64,000 bases of DNA, taken from Methylobacter sp. (lineage in GTDB: Bacteria; Pseudomonadota; Gammaproteobacteria; Methylococcales; Methylomonadaceae). The stretch spans positions 62,001-126,000 of the forward strand of contig NZ_JAUXVR010000042.1 in assembly GCF_030680395.1 (NCBI RefSeq), written 5' to 3'. A program made the position numbers and the translations under genes. Shown piece by piece: positions 44,912 through 54,737 of the stretch (position 1 is the first letter of the stretch; each line of letters begins with the position of its first letter). The notes beneath the pieces are model-generated. The model saw nothing but the letters and a program-made list of their open reading frames with translations. It made no database searches and was not told where the DNA came from.

Positions 44912-46540
44912 ATGACCAGTCTTTACCAGATCAAGATAGTCATTCTACTGTTAATAGCCGTGCTCGCTTTGACAACGGTCGCGCGCAAGCTTGCCATTCC
45001 TTATCCCATTCTGCTGGTGGTCGGGGGTTTGGTCTTGAGTTTCATACCCGGCCTGCCCACAGTTCATCTTGATCCGGATCTGATATTTCTGGTGTTCCTG
45101 CCGCCGCTTCTTTGGGCGGCCGCCTATTTTACATCTTGGCGAGATTTTCGTGCCAACGCCCGCCCGATCACACTATTGGCCGTGGGCTTGGTACTGGCCA
45201 CGACGGCAGCAGTTGCTAGTGTCGCCTATGCCGTGCTGCCCGGCCTTGGGTGGGCCGAAGCCATTGTTTTGGGAGCCATTGTCTCTCCCCCCGACGCTGT
45301 CTCGGCTACTGCAATCATGAAGCAACTTCATCTCCCTCGCAGGGAAATTTCCATACTGGAAGGCGAAAGTCTGGTGAACGATGCGACCGCTCTGGTACTT
45401 TATCGGGCAGCGCTTGTAGCGGTGGTCAGCGGAAACTTTGAGCTGAGCAATACAGTCATGGACTTCTTTCTTGCGGCAACCATGGGCATCGCTGTCGGGA
45501 TCGTCGTGGGCGTCGTGAGTTGCTGGGTTTTACGACTGACCGAAGATAGTTTCAGTGAAATCGCCATTACGCTGTTGGTGCCTTACATTGCCTGGGTCCT
45601 GGCCGAACAGGCCCATGCCTCTGCTGTCTTGGCTTGCGTGACTGGAGGCCTTTATATCCGCCAACACTTCAGCGCAATCGTCGCACCCATTACCCGAATT
45701 CAGGCCAAGGCGGTGTGGGATCTTCTCGTATTTATTCTCAATGGCATCATTTTCATCCTCATCGGTCTGCAACTTGACACTCTCCGCGAGGCGATTCCGA
45801 CCAGCCAACTAGGTCTACTCACCGTGAACGGCTTACTGGTAAGTGCGACAGCCATCGTTGTCCGTCTGGTATGGGTTCCTGTTGCGGCCTGGGTACCACG
45901 ATTCCTGAGTCCCTCGCTACGGGCGCGCGACCCGATGCCGTCCTGGCCGAATCTGTTTATCCTCGGCTGGAGCGGCATGCGCGGCGTTGTCTCCCTGGCT
46001 GCCGCATTGGCCCTGCCGTTGGCCACTGTCGCTGGAACTCCTTTTCCCTTTCGTGCGGAAATAATCTTGATAGCTTTCATGGTGATTCTGGTCACATTGG
46101 TATTGCAAGGTTTGTCATTTCCGATGTTAATCCGCATCTTGAATTTAGATGACGACAAAAGTATCAAGCATGAGGAAAGGCAAGCCAGGGAACGCGCAGC
46201 AACGGCAGCGCTGGCGCTTCTTGATGCCATGACCAATGAAGACTGGCCGGTTCCTGATCATATCGAACAGCTGCGGATCCATTACAGTCGTCGCTTGCAA
46301 CGCAATGTCGATGTCGAAGTTCCCGGCAAGGAAGGTACGAAAGACGTAACCGAGGCATTCAGGCGTTTGCGGCACGAGACCCTGACAGCGGAACGATTGA
46401 CTGTGATTAGTCTTCGGAACGACGACGTGATCAGCGACGATGTCCTGCATCGTCTTGAACATGAGCTCGATGTCGAGGCACTACGGATCGGCATCGGCGA
46501 ACTGCGAGTTTCATCCGGTCGGCACTCTAAAAAGCCATAG
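44912..46540 (+). CDS. Na+/H+ antiporter, CPA1 family
   Basis: 542 aa with about 12 membrane helices (YPILLVVGGLVLSF; FLPPLLWAAAYFTSW; LGAIVSPPDAVSATAIM; ILEGESLVNDATALVLYR) and a cytoplasmic tail (about 420-542). The NDATALV-type motif (Asn-Asp) and SPPDAV match NhaP/YjcE-like antiporters. The DNA looks more GC-rich than neighbouring genes, so recent transfer is possible. Confidence 0.88.
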   Translation: MTSLYQIKIVILLLIAVLALTTVARKLAIPYPILLVVGGLVLSFIPGLPTVHLDPDLIFLVFLPPLLWAAAYFTSWRDFRANARPITLLAVGLVLATTAAVASVAYAVLPGLGWAEAIVLGAIVSPPDAVSATAIMKQLHLPRREISILEGESLVNDATALVLYRAALVAVVSGNFELSNTVMDFFLAATMGIAVGIVVGVVSCWVLRLTEDSFSEIAITLLVPYIAWVLAEQAHASAVLACVTGGLYIRQHFSAIVAPITRIQAKAVWDLLVFILNGIIFILIGLQLDTLREAIPTSQLGLLTVNGLLVSATAIVVRLVWVPVAAWVPRFLSPSLRARDPMPSWPNLFILGWSGMRGVVSLAAALALPLATVAGTPFPFRAEIILIAFMVILVTLVLQGLSFPMLIRILNLDDDKSIKHEERQARERAATAALALLDAMTNEDWPVPDHIEQLRIHYSRRLQRNVDVEVPGKEGTKDVTEAFRRLRHETLTAERLTVISLRNDDVISDDVLHRLEHELDVEALRIGIGELRVSSGRHSKKP

Positions 46541-46651
46541 GCATTGAAAGTTACTGTATAAAACGTAGCCGTTAAGCGCATTAATCCAGATATTATTGGG
46601 GCTAGTACTCAGTCAGTCTTGTTATGTCGCGTAAAAATTGTTTAGCTCAGC

Positions 46652-46696
46652 GTAAATCCGCTCATCCTTCGACAGGCTCAGGACGAACGGATTTAC
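46652..46696. repeat. Short dispersed inverted repeat (GTAAATCCG type)
   Basis: GTAAATCCG and CGGATTTAC enclose TTCGACAGGCTCAGGACGAA, a sequence type common as intergenic repeats in bacterial genomes. Just upstream of the riboswitch promoter. Confidence 0.6.
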
Positions 46697-46727
46697 TTTT
46701 ACCCGTGAATACCGAAATGCCTCACGC

Positions 46728-46756
46728 TTGCTAGTTTTTTATCCAGTGAATATACT
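46728..46756 (+). promoter_or_regulatory. Possible promoter of the cobalamin operon
   Basis: TTGCTA and TATACT separated by 17 bp, about 25-30 bp before the riboswitch start. Four of six and five of six matches to sigma-70 boxes. Confidence 0.4.
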
Positions 46757-46789
46757 AGCCTCCGTATAATTTGCTTCAGGTATTCATGG

Positions 46790-46978
46790 ACTATCGTCCG
46801 CAGAATTGAAACGGGAAGTTGGTGAGTTTGCTTAAGATGCAAACAAAGCCCGCGCTGCCCCCGCAACGGTAAACAAGAAAAAGGTTGGTAAACGCCACTG
46901 TGTGACGCATGGGAAGGCGCTAACCTTGAAAGTTCACAGATGACTTTCAACTTGTAAGCCCGGAGACCGGCCTGAAGT
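46790..46978 (+). ncRNA. Cobalamin (AdoCbl) riboswitch
   Basis: Shows the hallmark pieces in order: GAAACGGGAAG-GTGAG-like start (46808), the B12-box-like GCTGCCCCCGCAACGGTAA (about 46854-46872), CCACTG, GGGAAGGCG (about 46911) and the closing AAGCCCGGAGACCGGCCTG (46957-46975). It precedes cbtB, and a B12-bound form would repress the operon below. The expression platform between 46978 and 47113 was not folded. Confidence 0.93.
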
Positions 46979-47112
46979 GATAATCGAATTTGTGCGCGGA
47001 GGGCGCCCAGATGGATTGCTCTCCTTCGCGTCCGTCCTGCACTTTCTCCTGTACAGATTATTTCCGCCGGAAACGTACCGGCTTCGCTGTCTCTTTACCC
47101 AGGAGAAAACAC

Positions 47113-47310
47113 ATGTCATCAACACCTGTTTTGCTCGATAACGCTCAAACCCAAGCCCGTTCTGAAGTCTTAAAAGATAAAATCCTGCCCGCTATGCTGG
47201 CCGGTATGCTTGGATTATCTCTGCTGTATGCCGCCGGTTTCGCCGAAACCGCACAATTGCATAACGCTGCCCATGATGGACGACATTCCGCCAGTTTTCC
47301 GTGCCATTAA
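47113..47310 (+). CDS. cbtB: CbtB-type cobalt transporter subunit
   Basis: 65 aa with one central membrane helix (ILPAMLAGMLGLSLLYAAGFA) and a C-terminal metal-binding tail rich in His (HNAAHDGRHSASFPCH). AGGAG upstream. Typical partner of CbtA. It follows the cobalamin riboswitch directly. Confidence 0.9.
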   Translation: MSSTPVLLDNAQTQARSEVLKDKILPAMLAGMLGLSLLYAAGFAETAQLHNAAHDGRHSASFPCH

Positions 47311-47987
47311 TGTTTAATCTGACGACCTTCAGAGAGCTTGTTGTTGCGGCTCTCTGGACGGGCTTACTGGCGGGTTTGTTATTAACCGCCGTTCAACAAA
47401 TTCAAGTCATCCCGACCCTGCTCAAGGCCGAAGTGTATGAGGAAGCTGCAGTCGTTCCCAACGCGGAGAATAGCCACGAACACCATGACTGGCAACCTGA
47501 AAACGGCTGGGAGCGGACGTTTTTTACTGCAGTCGCTAATATCAGCCTGGGCGTTGGTTTTGCCTTATTGATCGGTTCAGTCATGTGCTTACGAGATCGC
47601 CCCGACAATTGGCGCAAGGGACTGTTATGGGGACTGGCAGGCTACCTGACCTTTTTCGTTGCCCCGTCTTTGGGCTTGCCGCCGGAAGTTCCCGGCACCG
47701 AAGCTGCCAAACTGGCGGACCGGCAGAGTTGGTGGCTGATAACGGTGCTTGATACCGGTTTCGGTTTATCCCTGCTGGCTTTTGCCCTTACCAGGACCAA
47801 CAAATTTTTTGGTGTGGTATTACTCGCAGCCCCCCATTTAATCAGTGCGCCGCAGCCGGAAGTTCACAGCAGTGTCGCACCTGCCGAATTAGTGCAATCT
47901 TTTATAATCGCCGCTGTTTTTGCCAACGCTGTTTTTTGGCTGGCTATTGGCGGTTTGATGGGGCAGTTTTACAAAAAGGACTTATGA
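47310..47987 (+). CDS. cbtA: CbtA-type cobalt transporter
   Basis: 225 aa with five to six membrane helices and a loop with NSHEHHDWQP. CbtA/CbtB form a cobalt importer predicted from riboswitch regulation. ATG at 47310 overlaps the cbtB stop (TAATG). Confidence 0.88.
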   Translation: MFNLTTFRELVVAALWTGLLAGLLLTAVQQIQVIPTLLKAEVYEEAAVVPNAENSHEHHDWQPENGWERTFFTAVANISLGVGFALLIGSVMCLRDRPDNWRKGLLWGLAGYLTFFVAPSLGLPPEVPGTEAAKLADRQSWWLITVLDTGFGLSLLAFALTRTNKFFGVVLLAAPHLISAPQPEVHSSVAPAELVQSFIIAAVFANAVFWLAIGGLMGQFYKKDL

Positions 47988-48286
47988 GAACCCACAACAA
48001 ACACGTACTGATGTGTACAGGCCCGCGTTGCTCTGGTGATAATACGGAAGCGTTTCAACAGCTGGGCCAAAAAATCGATGCCCGCCCCCAGCTCAACGTA
48101 AAACGCACCCGCTCAAACTGTTTTGCGGTCTGCAAAAATGGCCCGATCCTGGTCGTTTATCCTGAAGGCGTATGGTATTCCTGTGCCGACGAGTCGGTGC
48201 TGGAGCGTATCGTCAGTGAACATCTCGAAAATAACACCGAAGTCAGCGAGCATGTTTTCCACCGCTTGGGTACAGGCGATGTCTAA
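47984..48286 (+). CDS. (2Fe-2S) ferredoxin-like protein, thioredoxin fold
   Basis: 100 aa. Two cysteine pairs: CTGPRC near residue 11 and NCFAVC near residue 46, followed by GPILVVYPEGVWY, the pattern of thioredoxin-like [2Fe-2S] ferredoxins. Often beside cobalamin genes and likely an electron donor for a cobalt reduction or corrin step (inference). Overlaps cbtA (ATGA) and cobN (8 nt). Confidence 0.85.
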   Translation: MRTHNKHVLMCTGPRCSGDNTEAFQQLGQKIDARPQLNVKRTRSNCFAVCKNGPILVVYPEGVWYSCADESVLERIVSEHLENNTEVSEHVFHRLGTGDV

Positions 48287-51200
48287 TATAGCATTGCTGA
48301 CCCATGCGCCCAACGACCTGATGGTGCTGCAAAGCGCACTGGCGCAAATGCAGGAAGGTTTCCCGCAAGTAACCGGCATTAACTTGCAGGCATTGGAAAA
48401 CGATGCGCAAATGGCCGAGCTGTTGGAACATCAGCTTGCTTCGGCGCGTATCATCGTGCTGCGCGTACTGGGCCGTCTCGGCAGCGTGCCCGGCTTTGCC
48501 GATCTGGTGCGTCAAGCCAAAAGCCAGGGACAACACTTAATCGCGATCAGCGGCACCGGAGAGCCTGACCCGGAATTAGCAGCCGCATCCACTGTATCAT
48601 CCGATGTATTGCATCAGGTGCAGGCTTATTTTCAGGCGGGCGGCAGCGTCAATATGGCGCAGCTGTTACGTTATCTTTCCGATCATTTCTTGCTGACCGG
48701 CTTTGGTTTTGAACCCGCAGTCGATTTGCCGGAACACGGTATTTATCACCCCGATTTATCCCAAGATGCCGGCATGGAAGACTGGTTTGCCCTGCAAGCG
48801 CCGGAAAAGGCCAGCGTCGGCATCGTGTTTTACCGCGCCCATTGGATGAGCGGCAACACGCGCTTTATCGATGCGCTGGTTGACGCCTTAGAAAAACGCG
48901 GCCTGGACGTACTGCCTGTGTTCACTTCGTCATTGCGCGCAGGTCGCAGCGATGATGCCCTGCCCACGGCATTACAATACTTTAGCGGCGAACAAGGTGC
49001 GCATATCGACGTGCTGATCAACACCACCGCATTTGCAATGGGCGAAATCACCCCCGGCGGGGCCACACCCGCAGGCTGGTCGGTATCTGTACTGGAGCAG
49101 CTCAATGTCCCCGTGCTGCAAGCCATCACCAGCGGCATGATGCAACAGCAGTGGGAACAATCGGCGCGCGGCCTCAACCCGCTGGATGCGGCAATGAATG
49201 TGGTATTGCCGGAATTCGACGGTCGCATCATCACCGTACCGCTCTCGTTTAAAGCAAAAGCCTCCGGCCTGTCGAATGAACTGGTCGAATACGAACCCGT
49301 GCAGGATCGGGTCGCGCGCATTGCCCAAATCGCCTCGCGCTTTGCGCGGCTTAAACGCCTGGGCAATGCCGACAAGCGTATCGCTTTTGTGTTCACCAAC
49401 TCCAACAGCAAGGCGTCGCAAATCGGCAACGCGGTCGGCCTGGATGCACCAGCGTCACTGATCCGGATACTTCAAGCCATGCAGACTGCCGGTTATAACA
49501 TTGGCAAGCTGCCGGAAAGCGGCACGGCACTGATCCACGAACTGATCGACCGTTGCGCTTACGACAATACTTACCTTACTACCGAACAGCTAAGCCATGC
49601 CGTGGGCCGAGTATCTGCGACTCAATATGCAATGTGGTTTGACGACCTGCCCGTTGAGATGCAACAGAAAATGACTGCACAATGGGGAGCGGCACCGGGC
49701 GAGGCTTATGTGCATGACGGCCATCTCGCATTGGCAGGCATCGAGCTTGGCAATAGTTTCGTGGCATTACAGCCGCCGCGCGGTTACGGCATGGACCCTG
49801 ACGCTATTTACCACCAGCCCGACTTACCTCCCACTCATCATTACTACGCGCTGTATCGCTGGTTGCGCGACGAATGGAAAGCCGATGCAATAGTGCATGT
49901 CGGCAAGCACGGCACGCTCGAATGGTTGCCGGGCAAAGGCGTGGGCTTGTCGGAAAACTGTTTCCCCGATGCGCTGTTGGCCGATATGCCGTTGTTTTAC
50001 CCGTTCATTATCAATGACCCCGGCGAAGGCGCACAGGCCAAGCGCCGCGCTCATGCCGTTGTCGTCGATCACCTGACGCCGCCGATGACCACCGCCGACA
50101 CTTACGGCGCATTGGCTCAGCTAACCCAATTGGTCGATGAATATTATCAGGTGGAAGTGCTTGATCCGGCCAAACTGCCGTTGTTACAGCAGCAAATCTG
50201 GGACTTGGTAAAAGAAACCAATCTGGATACCGATTTGCAAGCCCGGCTGTTGCATCATGATCACGATGACGACCATCATGGGCATCATCACGAACATGAG
50301 CATCACAATCATAGTCATGGTCATGACCATGAACACGATGGTGAACACCAACATAACGACCACGAGCATGACGGACACGACCATTGTCACCATGAACATC
50401 ACGATCATAACCATGTCGATGAGCATGACGAGCACCACCATGCCGACCATCATCACCACAATCACGACGATGATCATGACCATGACGACGAAGACGGCTT
50501 ACCCGAACTCCTAACCAAAATGGCCGGCGCCGATGTCGCGCATTTGATCGAAGACCTGGACGGCTACCTGTGCGAACTGGGCGCGGCGCAAATTCGCGAC
50601 GGCTTGCATATACTCGGACAAGCACCCGAAAACGAACAACTAACAGACATGCTGGTCTCGCTGACCCGCTTGCCTAATCAGGACATTCCCGGACTGCCGA
50701 TAGAAATTGCTAAGTTGTTCGGCCTGAGAATGGACTCGCTGCTGGAGCATCAGGGCCGCCGATTGGATCAAGCAATTCCCGAACTTGAAAAATTGGCAGG
50801 ACGACCTTTACCTACTCACGCCGATGTTTTGGAAACTATCGAAGCGTTATGCAAGCAATTATTCAATGAATTGCAGGCACACGCTTGCTCAGAATCAGCC
50901 ATAGACTTAGCCATTAGTGAAACCTTTGGTAACAGCACTGCCGATTGCAACGGTATAACACGCATACTGAACTTTGCCTGCCGCGAATTAGCGCCCAACC
51001 TCGCCCGTGCCACCGACGAAATCGACAACCTGCTGCGCGGCCTCTCCGGCGGCTATGTACCCGCAGGCCCCAGCGGTTCGCCGACACGCGGAATGGCGAG
51101 TATCCTGCCAACCGGACGCAATTTTTACTCGGTCGATCCGCGTAGCGTACCCTCCCAATCAGCCTGGCGCGTCGGCCAGCAACTTGCTCATGAAGTGCTG

Positions 51201-52340
51201 TCGCGCTACGTCCGCGAAACCGGCGATTATCCCGAAAGCGTCGCCATCAGCATTTGGGGCACCAGTGCGATGCGCACCCACGGCGATGACGTGGCGCAGA
51301 TTTTAGCCCTGCTCGGTGTGCGCCCGGTATGGCAAGCCGAAAACCGCCGCGTGACCGGCGTCGAAGTCATCCCGCTGGACGAATTAAAACGCCCACGCAT
51401 CGATGTCACGACCCGCATCAGCGGTTTTTTCCGCGACGCCTTTCCGCAACTGATCGATTTGATTGACGATGCGGTTAATGCCGTCATTGCGCTGGACGAA
51501 CCGCTGTCGCAGAACTTTGTCCGCAAGCATTATCTTGCCGAACTGGGCGAATGGATAGGCCAAGGCCTGACCGAAGATGAAGCCTCACAGCGCGCAGCCT
51601 TGCGCATCTTCGGCGCCAAACCCGGCAGTTACGGCGCGGGCATCTTGCCGCTGATTCAGGAAAAAAACTGGCAGGCCGATGCCGATTTTGCCGAAGCTTA
51701 TGTTAACTGGGGCGGCTATGCCTATGGCCGCAGCCAACAGGGCAATGATCAGCGCGATGCGTTCCGCACTAGGCTGTCCGGCGTCCAGGTGGCATTGCAC
51801 AATCAGGATAACCGCGAACACGATATTTTCGACAGCGACGATTATCTGCAATTTCACGGCGGCATGATCGCCACGATCAGAGCCTTGACCGGCCAGCAGC
51901 CGCGCAAGTATTTCGGCGACAGCCACGATCCGTCACGGGCGCAAGTGCGGGACTTGAAAGAAGAGACCTTGCGGGTGTTCCGCTCCCGCGTGGTCAATCC
52001 CAAATGGCTGGACAGCATTCGCCGTCATGGCTACAAAGGCGGACTGGAACTGACCGCGACCGTCGATTATTTGTTCGGCTACGACGCCACCGCCCAGGTG
52101 ATGGACGACTGGATGTACGAGCAAGTCGCCGAAACTTATGCGATGGACCCGGAAATGCAACGCTTTTTGGAGGAAGCCAATCCGTGGGCGCAAAACGCCA
52201 TTGCCGAACGCCTGCTGGAAGCCGCCAGCCGCGGCATGTGGGCCGAGCCCCAGCAACAGACGCTGGACGCATTACAGGCTTTATACCTGCATAGCGAAAC
52301 CTTGCTGGAGGCGCGCGGCGAGACACCGCGCGGGGCATGA
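48279..52340 (+). CDS. cobN: Cobaltochelatase subunit CobN with a His-rich insertion
   Basis: 1353 aa. Large subunit of the ATP-dependent cobalt chelatase that inserts Co2+ into hydrogenobyrinate a,c-diamide. Conserved blocks: HVGKHGTLEWLPGKGVGLSENCFPD, GEGAQAKRRAHAVVVDHL, CELGAAQIRDGLHILG, PSGSPTRGMASILPTGRNFYSVDP, ISIWGTSAMRTHGDD, and FHGGMIATIRALTGQQPRKYFGDSHDPSRAQVRDL. The start at MSNIALLTHAPND (48279) is used because 48123-48278 is out-of-frame ferredoxin DNA. An 81-residue His/Asp-rich tract (residues about 659-739) lies between two conserved parts and accounts for the excess length. Confidence 0.93.
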   Translation: MSNIALLTHAPNDLMVLQSALAQMQEGFPQVTGINLQALENDAQMAELLEHQLASARIIVLRVLGRLGSVPGFADLVRQAKSQGQHLIAISGTGEPDPELAAASTVSSDVLHQVQAYFQAGGSVNMAQLLRYLSDHFLLTGFGFEPAVDLPEHGIYHPDLSQDAGMEDWFALQAPEKASVGIVFYRAHWMSGNTRFIDALVDALEKRGLDVLPVFTSSLRAGRSDDALPTALQYFSGEQGAHIDVLINTTAFAMGEITPGGATPAGWSVSVLEQLNVPVLQAITSGMMQQQWEQSARGLNPLDAAMNVVLPEFDGRIITVPLSFKAKASGLSNELVEYEPVQDRVARIAQIASRFARLKRLGNADKRIAFVFTNSNSKASQIGNAVGLDAPASLIRILQAMQTAGYNIGKLPESGTALIHELIDRCAYDNTYLTTEQLSHAVGRVSATQYAMWFDDLPVEMQQKMTAQWGAAPGEAYVHDGHLALAGIELGNSFVALQPPRGYGMDPDAIYHQPDLPPTHHYYALYRWLRDEWKADAIVHVGKHGTLEWLPGKGVGLSENCFPDALLADMPLFYPFIINDPGEGAQAKRRAHAVVVDHLTPPMTTADTYGALAQLTQLVDEYYQVEVLDPAKLPLLQQQIWDLVKETNLDTDLQARLLHHDHDDDHHGHHHEHEHHNHSHGHDHEHDGEHQHNDHEHDGHDHCHHEHHDHNHVDEHDEHHHADHHHHNHDDDHDHDDEDGLPELLTKMAGADVAHLIEDLDGYLCELGAAQIRDGLHILGQAPENEQLTDMLVSLTRLPNQDIPGLPIEIAKLFGLRMDSLLEHQGRRLDQAIPELEKLAGRPLPTHADVLETIEALCKQLFNELQAHACSESAIDLAISETFGNSTADCNGITRILNFACRELAPNLARATDEIDNLLRGLSGGYVPAGPSGSPTRGMASILPTGRNFYSVDPRSVPSQSAWRVGQQLAHEVLSRYVRETGDYPESVAISIWGTSAMRTHGDDVAQILALLGVRPVWQAENRRVTGVEVIPLDELKRPRIDVTTRISGFFRDAFPQLIDLIDDAVNAVIALDEPLSQNFVRKHYLAELGEWIGQGLTEDEASQRAALRIFGAKPGSYGAGILPLIQEKNWQADADFAEAYVNWGGYAYGRSQQGNDQRDAFRTRLSGVQVALHNQDNREHDIFDSDDYLQFHGGMIATIRALTGQQPRKYFGDSHDPSRAQVRDLKEETLRVFRSRVVNPKWLDSIRRHGYKGGLELTATVDYLFGYDATAQVMDDWMYEQVAETYAMDPEMQRFLEEANPWAQNAIAERLLEAASRGMWAEPQQQTLDALQALYLHSETLLEARGETPRGA
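50253..50495 (+). other. Histidine-rich insertion within CobN
   Basis: Encodes about 81 residues of which roughly 39 are His, mixed with Asp, Glu and Asn (HHDHDDDHHGHHHEHEHH onward). It is in frame with no stop and flanked by conserved CobN blocks. Such tracts bind Co, Ni or Zn, which suggests cobalt storage or delivery to the active site. Confidence 0.9.
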
Positions 52341-52394
52341 TGCCTATAGAAATATTTCTTTCTCCACGAAAAGCACAAAAATATTCATATAGCG

Positions 52395-52515
52395 AAGTAG
52401 GCCGGAATAAGGCCATCCAAGCGCGTAGCGCGAGGTGGCGTTTCCGGCGGATTCAGATGCTTGCCGGAAACGCCAATTCTCGCTATCGCTCGAATCAGCT
52501 TATTCCGGCCTACTT
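52395..52515. repeat. Compound palindromic repeat, family D
   Basis: Outer arms of 17 bp (AAGTAGGCCGGAATAAG at 52395 and its complement at 52499-52515) enclose inner 13-bp arms (TGGCGTTTCCGGC at 52436-52448 and complement at 52463-52475). It lies between cobN and the chelatase I/D gene. Confidence 0.8.
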
Positions 52516-52548
52516 TGCCAACAATGCAGACTTGGGAACGAGCGTAAA

Positions 52549-54444
52549 ATGAATCAAGCCACTTTCCCATTTTCCGCCATCGTCGAACAAACCCAGCTCA
52601 AGACTGCGTTGCTGCTGTGTGCCGTCGATCCGTCGCTCGGCGGCGTACTGATACGCGGCGACAAAGGCACAGCAAAAAGCACGGCGGCGCGGGCACTGAC
52701 CGACATTCTGCCGCTGATCGAGCGGGTTGATGGGTGCGCGTTTAATTGCGCTCCCGGCGTGCCCTATCAGCACTGCGAAACCTGCAACACCGAACACGCA
52801 TCGGCACAAGCGGACAGCGTGCCTTTCATCACCCTGCCGCTGGGTGCGACCGAAGACCGCGTCATCGGTACCCTGGATTTGGAGCAGGCGCTTAAAGGCG
52901 GCCAGCGCGTTTTCAAGCCCGGCTTACTGGCTGCGGCGCACCGGGGCATACTCTATATCGACGAAGTCAACCTGCTCCCGGACCATCTGGTCGATGTGCT
53001 GCTGGATGCGGCGGCGATGGGCGTTAATGCGGTGCAACGCGAAGGCCTCTCGGTCACCCACCCTGCCCGCTTCACGCTGATCGGCACGATGAATCTGGAA
53101 GAAGGCGATTTGCGTCCGCAATTGCTGGATCGCTTCGGCTTGATGGTTGAAGTGACCGCCCCGCGCGACAAAACCCTGCGCTCCGAAGTCGTGCGCCGCC
53201 GCATCGCCTTCGAGGCCAATCCCACGGCTTACGCCGCCAACTGGATGCAGGAACAACAGGAATTGCGGCACAGGCTGACAACGGCGCAGCAGTTGCTGCC
53301 GGAAGTATTGCTGGATGATGCGCTGCTCGACCTGATCAGCCATTTATGCTGCGAATTCGAAGTAGCCAGTCTTCGCGCCGACATCGTCATGCACAAAGCG
53401 GCGCGAGCATTGGCGGCGCTCGAAGGCCGGTCGCAAGTAATGCCGCAAGATGTGCGCGGTGCGGCGGAACTGGTGCTGCCGCACCGACGCAGGCGCAAGC
53501 CGTTCGAACAACCGGGGCTGGATCAAGACCAGCTCGACGACCTGATGCAACAGGCATTGCAGCCGCCTGATGAAAGCGAATCGGGCGCTGATGACGACCA
53601 GGAAAATGATCAGGATAACGGCGAGTCGCAAGACCAACAACAGGTATTCGCTGCCGCATCGGCCGGTAATGTCCGCAAAATAGAAGTCGATACGCTTGCC
53701 AATCGCTACGTTTCCGGCAAGCGCAGCAACGCACAAGATGCGCCGCGCGGCCGTGTCGTGCGAGTTGTCCCGGACCAGAACCCAAGCAGCCTCGCCGTCG
53801 GTGCGACATTGCGTAGCGCGGCGCTTCGAAGCTCTGAAGATTTTCAGGTGACAAAAAGCGATTTACATCAACAAGTCCGCTCAGGCAAAAACGCCAACCT
53901 GATCTTGTTTGTCGTCGATGCTTCCGGCTCCATGGCCGCCCAGCGGCGCATGGAGGCCGTCAAAGGCGCGGTGTTATCGCTGCTGACCGATGCCTACCAG
54001 CAGCGTGATCAAGTCGCGGTGATCAGCTTTCGCGGCGAGTCTGCGCAATTATTGCTGCCGCCCACCCGCAGCGTCGACCTTGCCGAACAGAACCTGCGAG
54101 AGCTGCCTACCGGCGGCCGCACGCCCTTGCCTCATGCATTGTCTGTCGCACTGGAAACGCTGGAAAAAACCGATATGCCGCCGTTGCTGGTGTTGCTTAG
54201 CGACGGCAAGGCCAATGTTGCGCTGGCCGATGGCAACGATCCCTGGCAGGAATCACTGAGGTTTGCCGGATTGCTCGCCGAGCGCGGCGTACCCGCCCTA
54301 GTGCTCGATACCGAAACCGGCTATTTACGCTTGGGCAGAGCCCGCCAACTGGCGCAAGCTTTAGCTGCCGAGTGCCTGACGCTGGAAGAATTATCGGCGG
54401 AAAACCTGGCGCTTACGGTGCGTGGATGTATTAAAAATGGTTAA
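52549..54444 (+). CDS. Fused ChlI/ChlD-type (BchI/BchD-like) AAA+ chelatase subunit
   Basis: 631 aa. An AAA+ domain (GVLIRGDKGTAKSTAARAL Walker A; GILYIDEVNLLPDHLVDVLLDAAAMG Walker B; IGTMNLEEGDLRPQLLDRFGLMV sensor) is joined to an acidic linker (DESESGADDDQENDQDNGES) and a C-terminal VWA domain with MIDAS DASGS. It replaces CobS/CobT as the ATPase partner of CobN, as in many bacteria. The ATG at 52549 is chosen by alignment to the FPF-VEQ-type start; the frame extends to 52435 within the repeat. Confidence 0.88.
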   Translation: MNQATFPFSAIVEQTQLKTALLLCAVDPSLGGVLIRGDKGTAKSTAARALTDILPLIERVDGCAFNCAPGVPYQHCETCNTEHASAQADSVPFITLPLGATEDRVIGTLDLEQALKGGQRVFKPGLLAAAHRGILYIDEVNLLPDHLVDVLLDAAAMGVNAVQREGLSVTHPARFTLIGTMNLEEGDLRPQLLDRFGLMVEVTAPRDKTLRSEVVRRRIAFEANPTAYAANWMQEQQELRHRLTTAQQLLPEVLLDDALLDLISHLCCEFEVASLRADIVMHKAARALAALEGRSQVMPQDVRGAAELVLPHRRRRKPFEQPGLDQDQLDDLMQQALQPPDESESGADDDQENDQDNGESQDQQQVFAAASAGNVRKIEVDTLANRYVSGKRSNAQDAPRGRVVRVVPDQNPSSLAVGATLRSAALRSSEDFQVTKSDLHQQVRSGKNANLILFVVDASGSMAAQRRMEAVKGAVLSLLTDAYQQRDQVAVISFRGESAQLLLPPTRSVDLAEQNLRELPTGGRTPLPHALSVALETLEKTDMPPLLVLLSDGKANVALADGNDPWQESLRFAGLLAERGVPALVLDTETGYLRLGRARQLAQALAAECLTLEELSAENLALTVRGCIKNG

Positions 54445-54455
54445 AAACTTCCGTC

Positions 54456-54513
54456 GTAGGGCGTGCCATGCGCGCCTTATGGGTGAAGCCAAGGCGCGCA
54501 TGGCACGCCCTAC
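54456..54513. repeat. Palindromic repeat, family C
   Basis: Perfect 23-bp arms beginning GTAGGGCGTGCCATG (54456-54478) and their complement (54491-54513) with a 12-nt loop, 11 bp after the chelatase gene. Confidence 0.85.
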
Positions 54514-54537
54514 TTATGCGGAGCAAAATTTAATTAC

Positions 54538-54650
54538 CTCGTTCCCACGCGCTACGTGGGAATGCATTGCTGGACGCGCTACGTCCCGTGTATGATCTGC
54601 CTCGTTTTTTGGCGTTACAGGTAACTCGCGGCGCAGCGCGTGGGAACGAG
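54538..54650. repeat. Palindromic repeat, family B (CTCGTTCCCACGCG type)
   Basis: 14-bp outer arms CTCGTTCCCACGCG (54538-54551) and complement (54637-54650) with internal complementary segments. The same element lies at 58843-58981. Confidence 0.85.
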
Positions 54651-54737
54651 AAATACGCAGTTGTCTAACAAATTCATGAAGTACATACAACCAATTAGGT
54701 TTTTAGAAAACATGCCATGTCGTATATATCAAATTAG

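Noticed and set aside
48123-48278. N-terminal 52-codon extension of the CobN frame
   Set aside because: It is the ferredoxin gene read in another frame. The CobN family start fits MSNIALLTH at 48279.
50011-50625. 204-aa minus-strand frame across the His-rich CobN region, rich in Arg and His
   Set aside because: Repetitive CAT/CAC/GAT codons keep several frames open. The plus-strand CobN frame has conserved domains on both sides.
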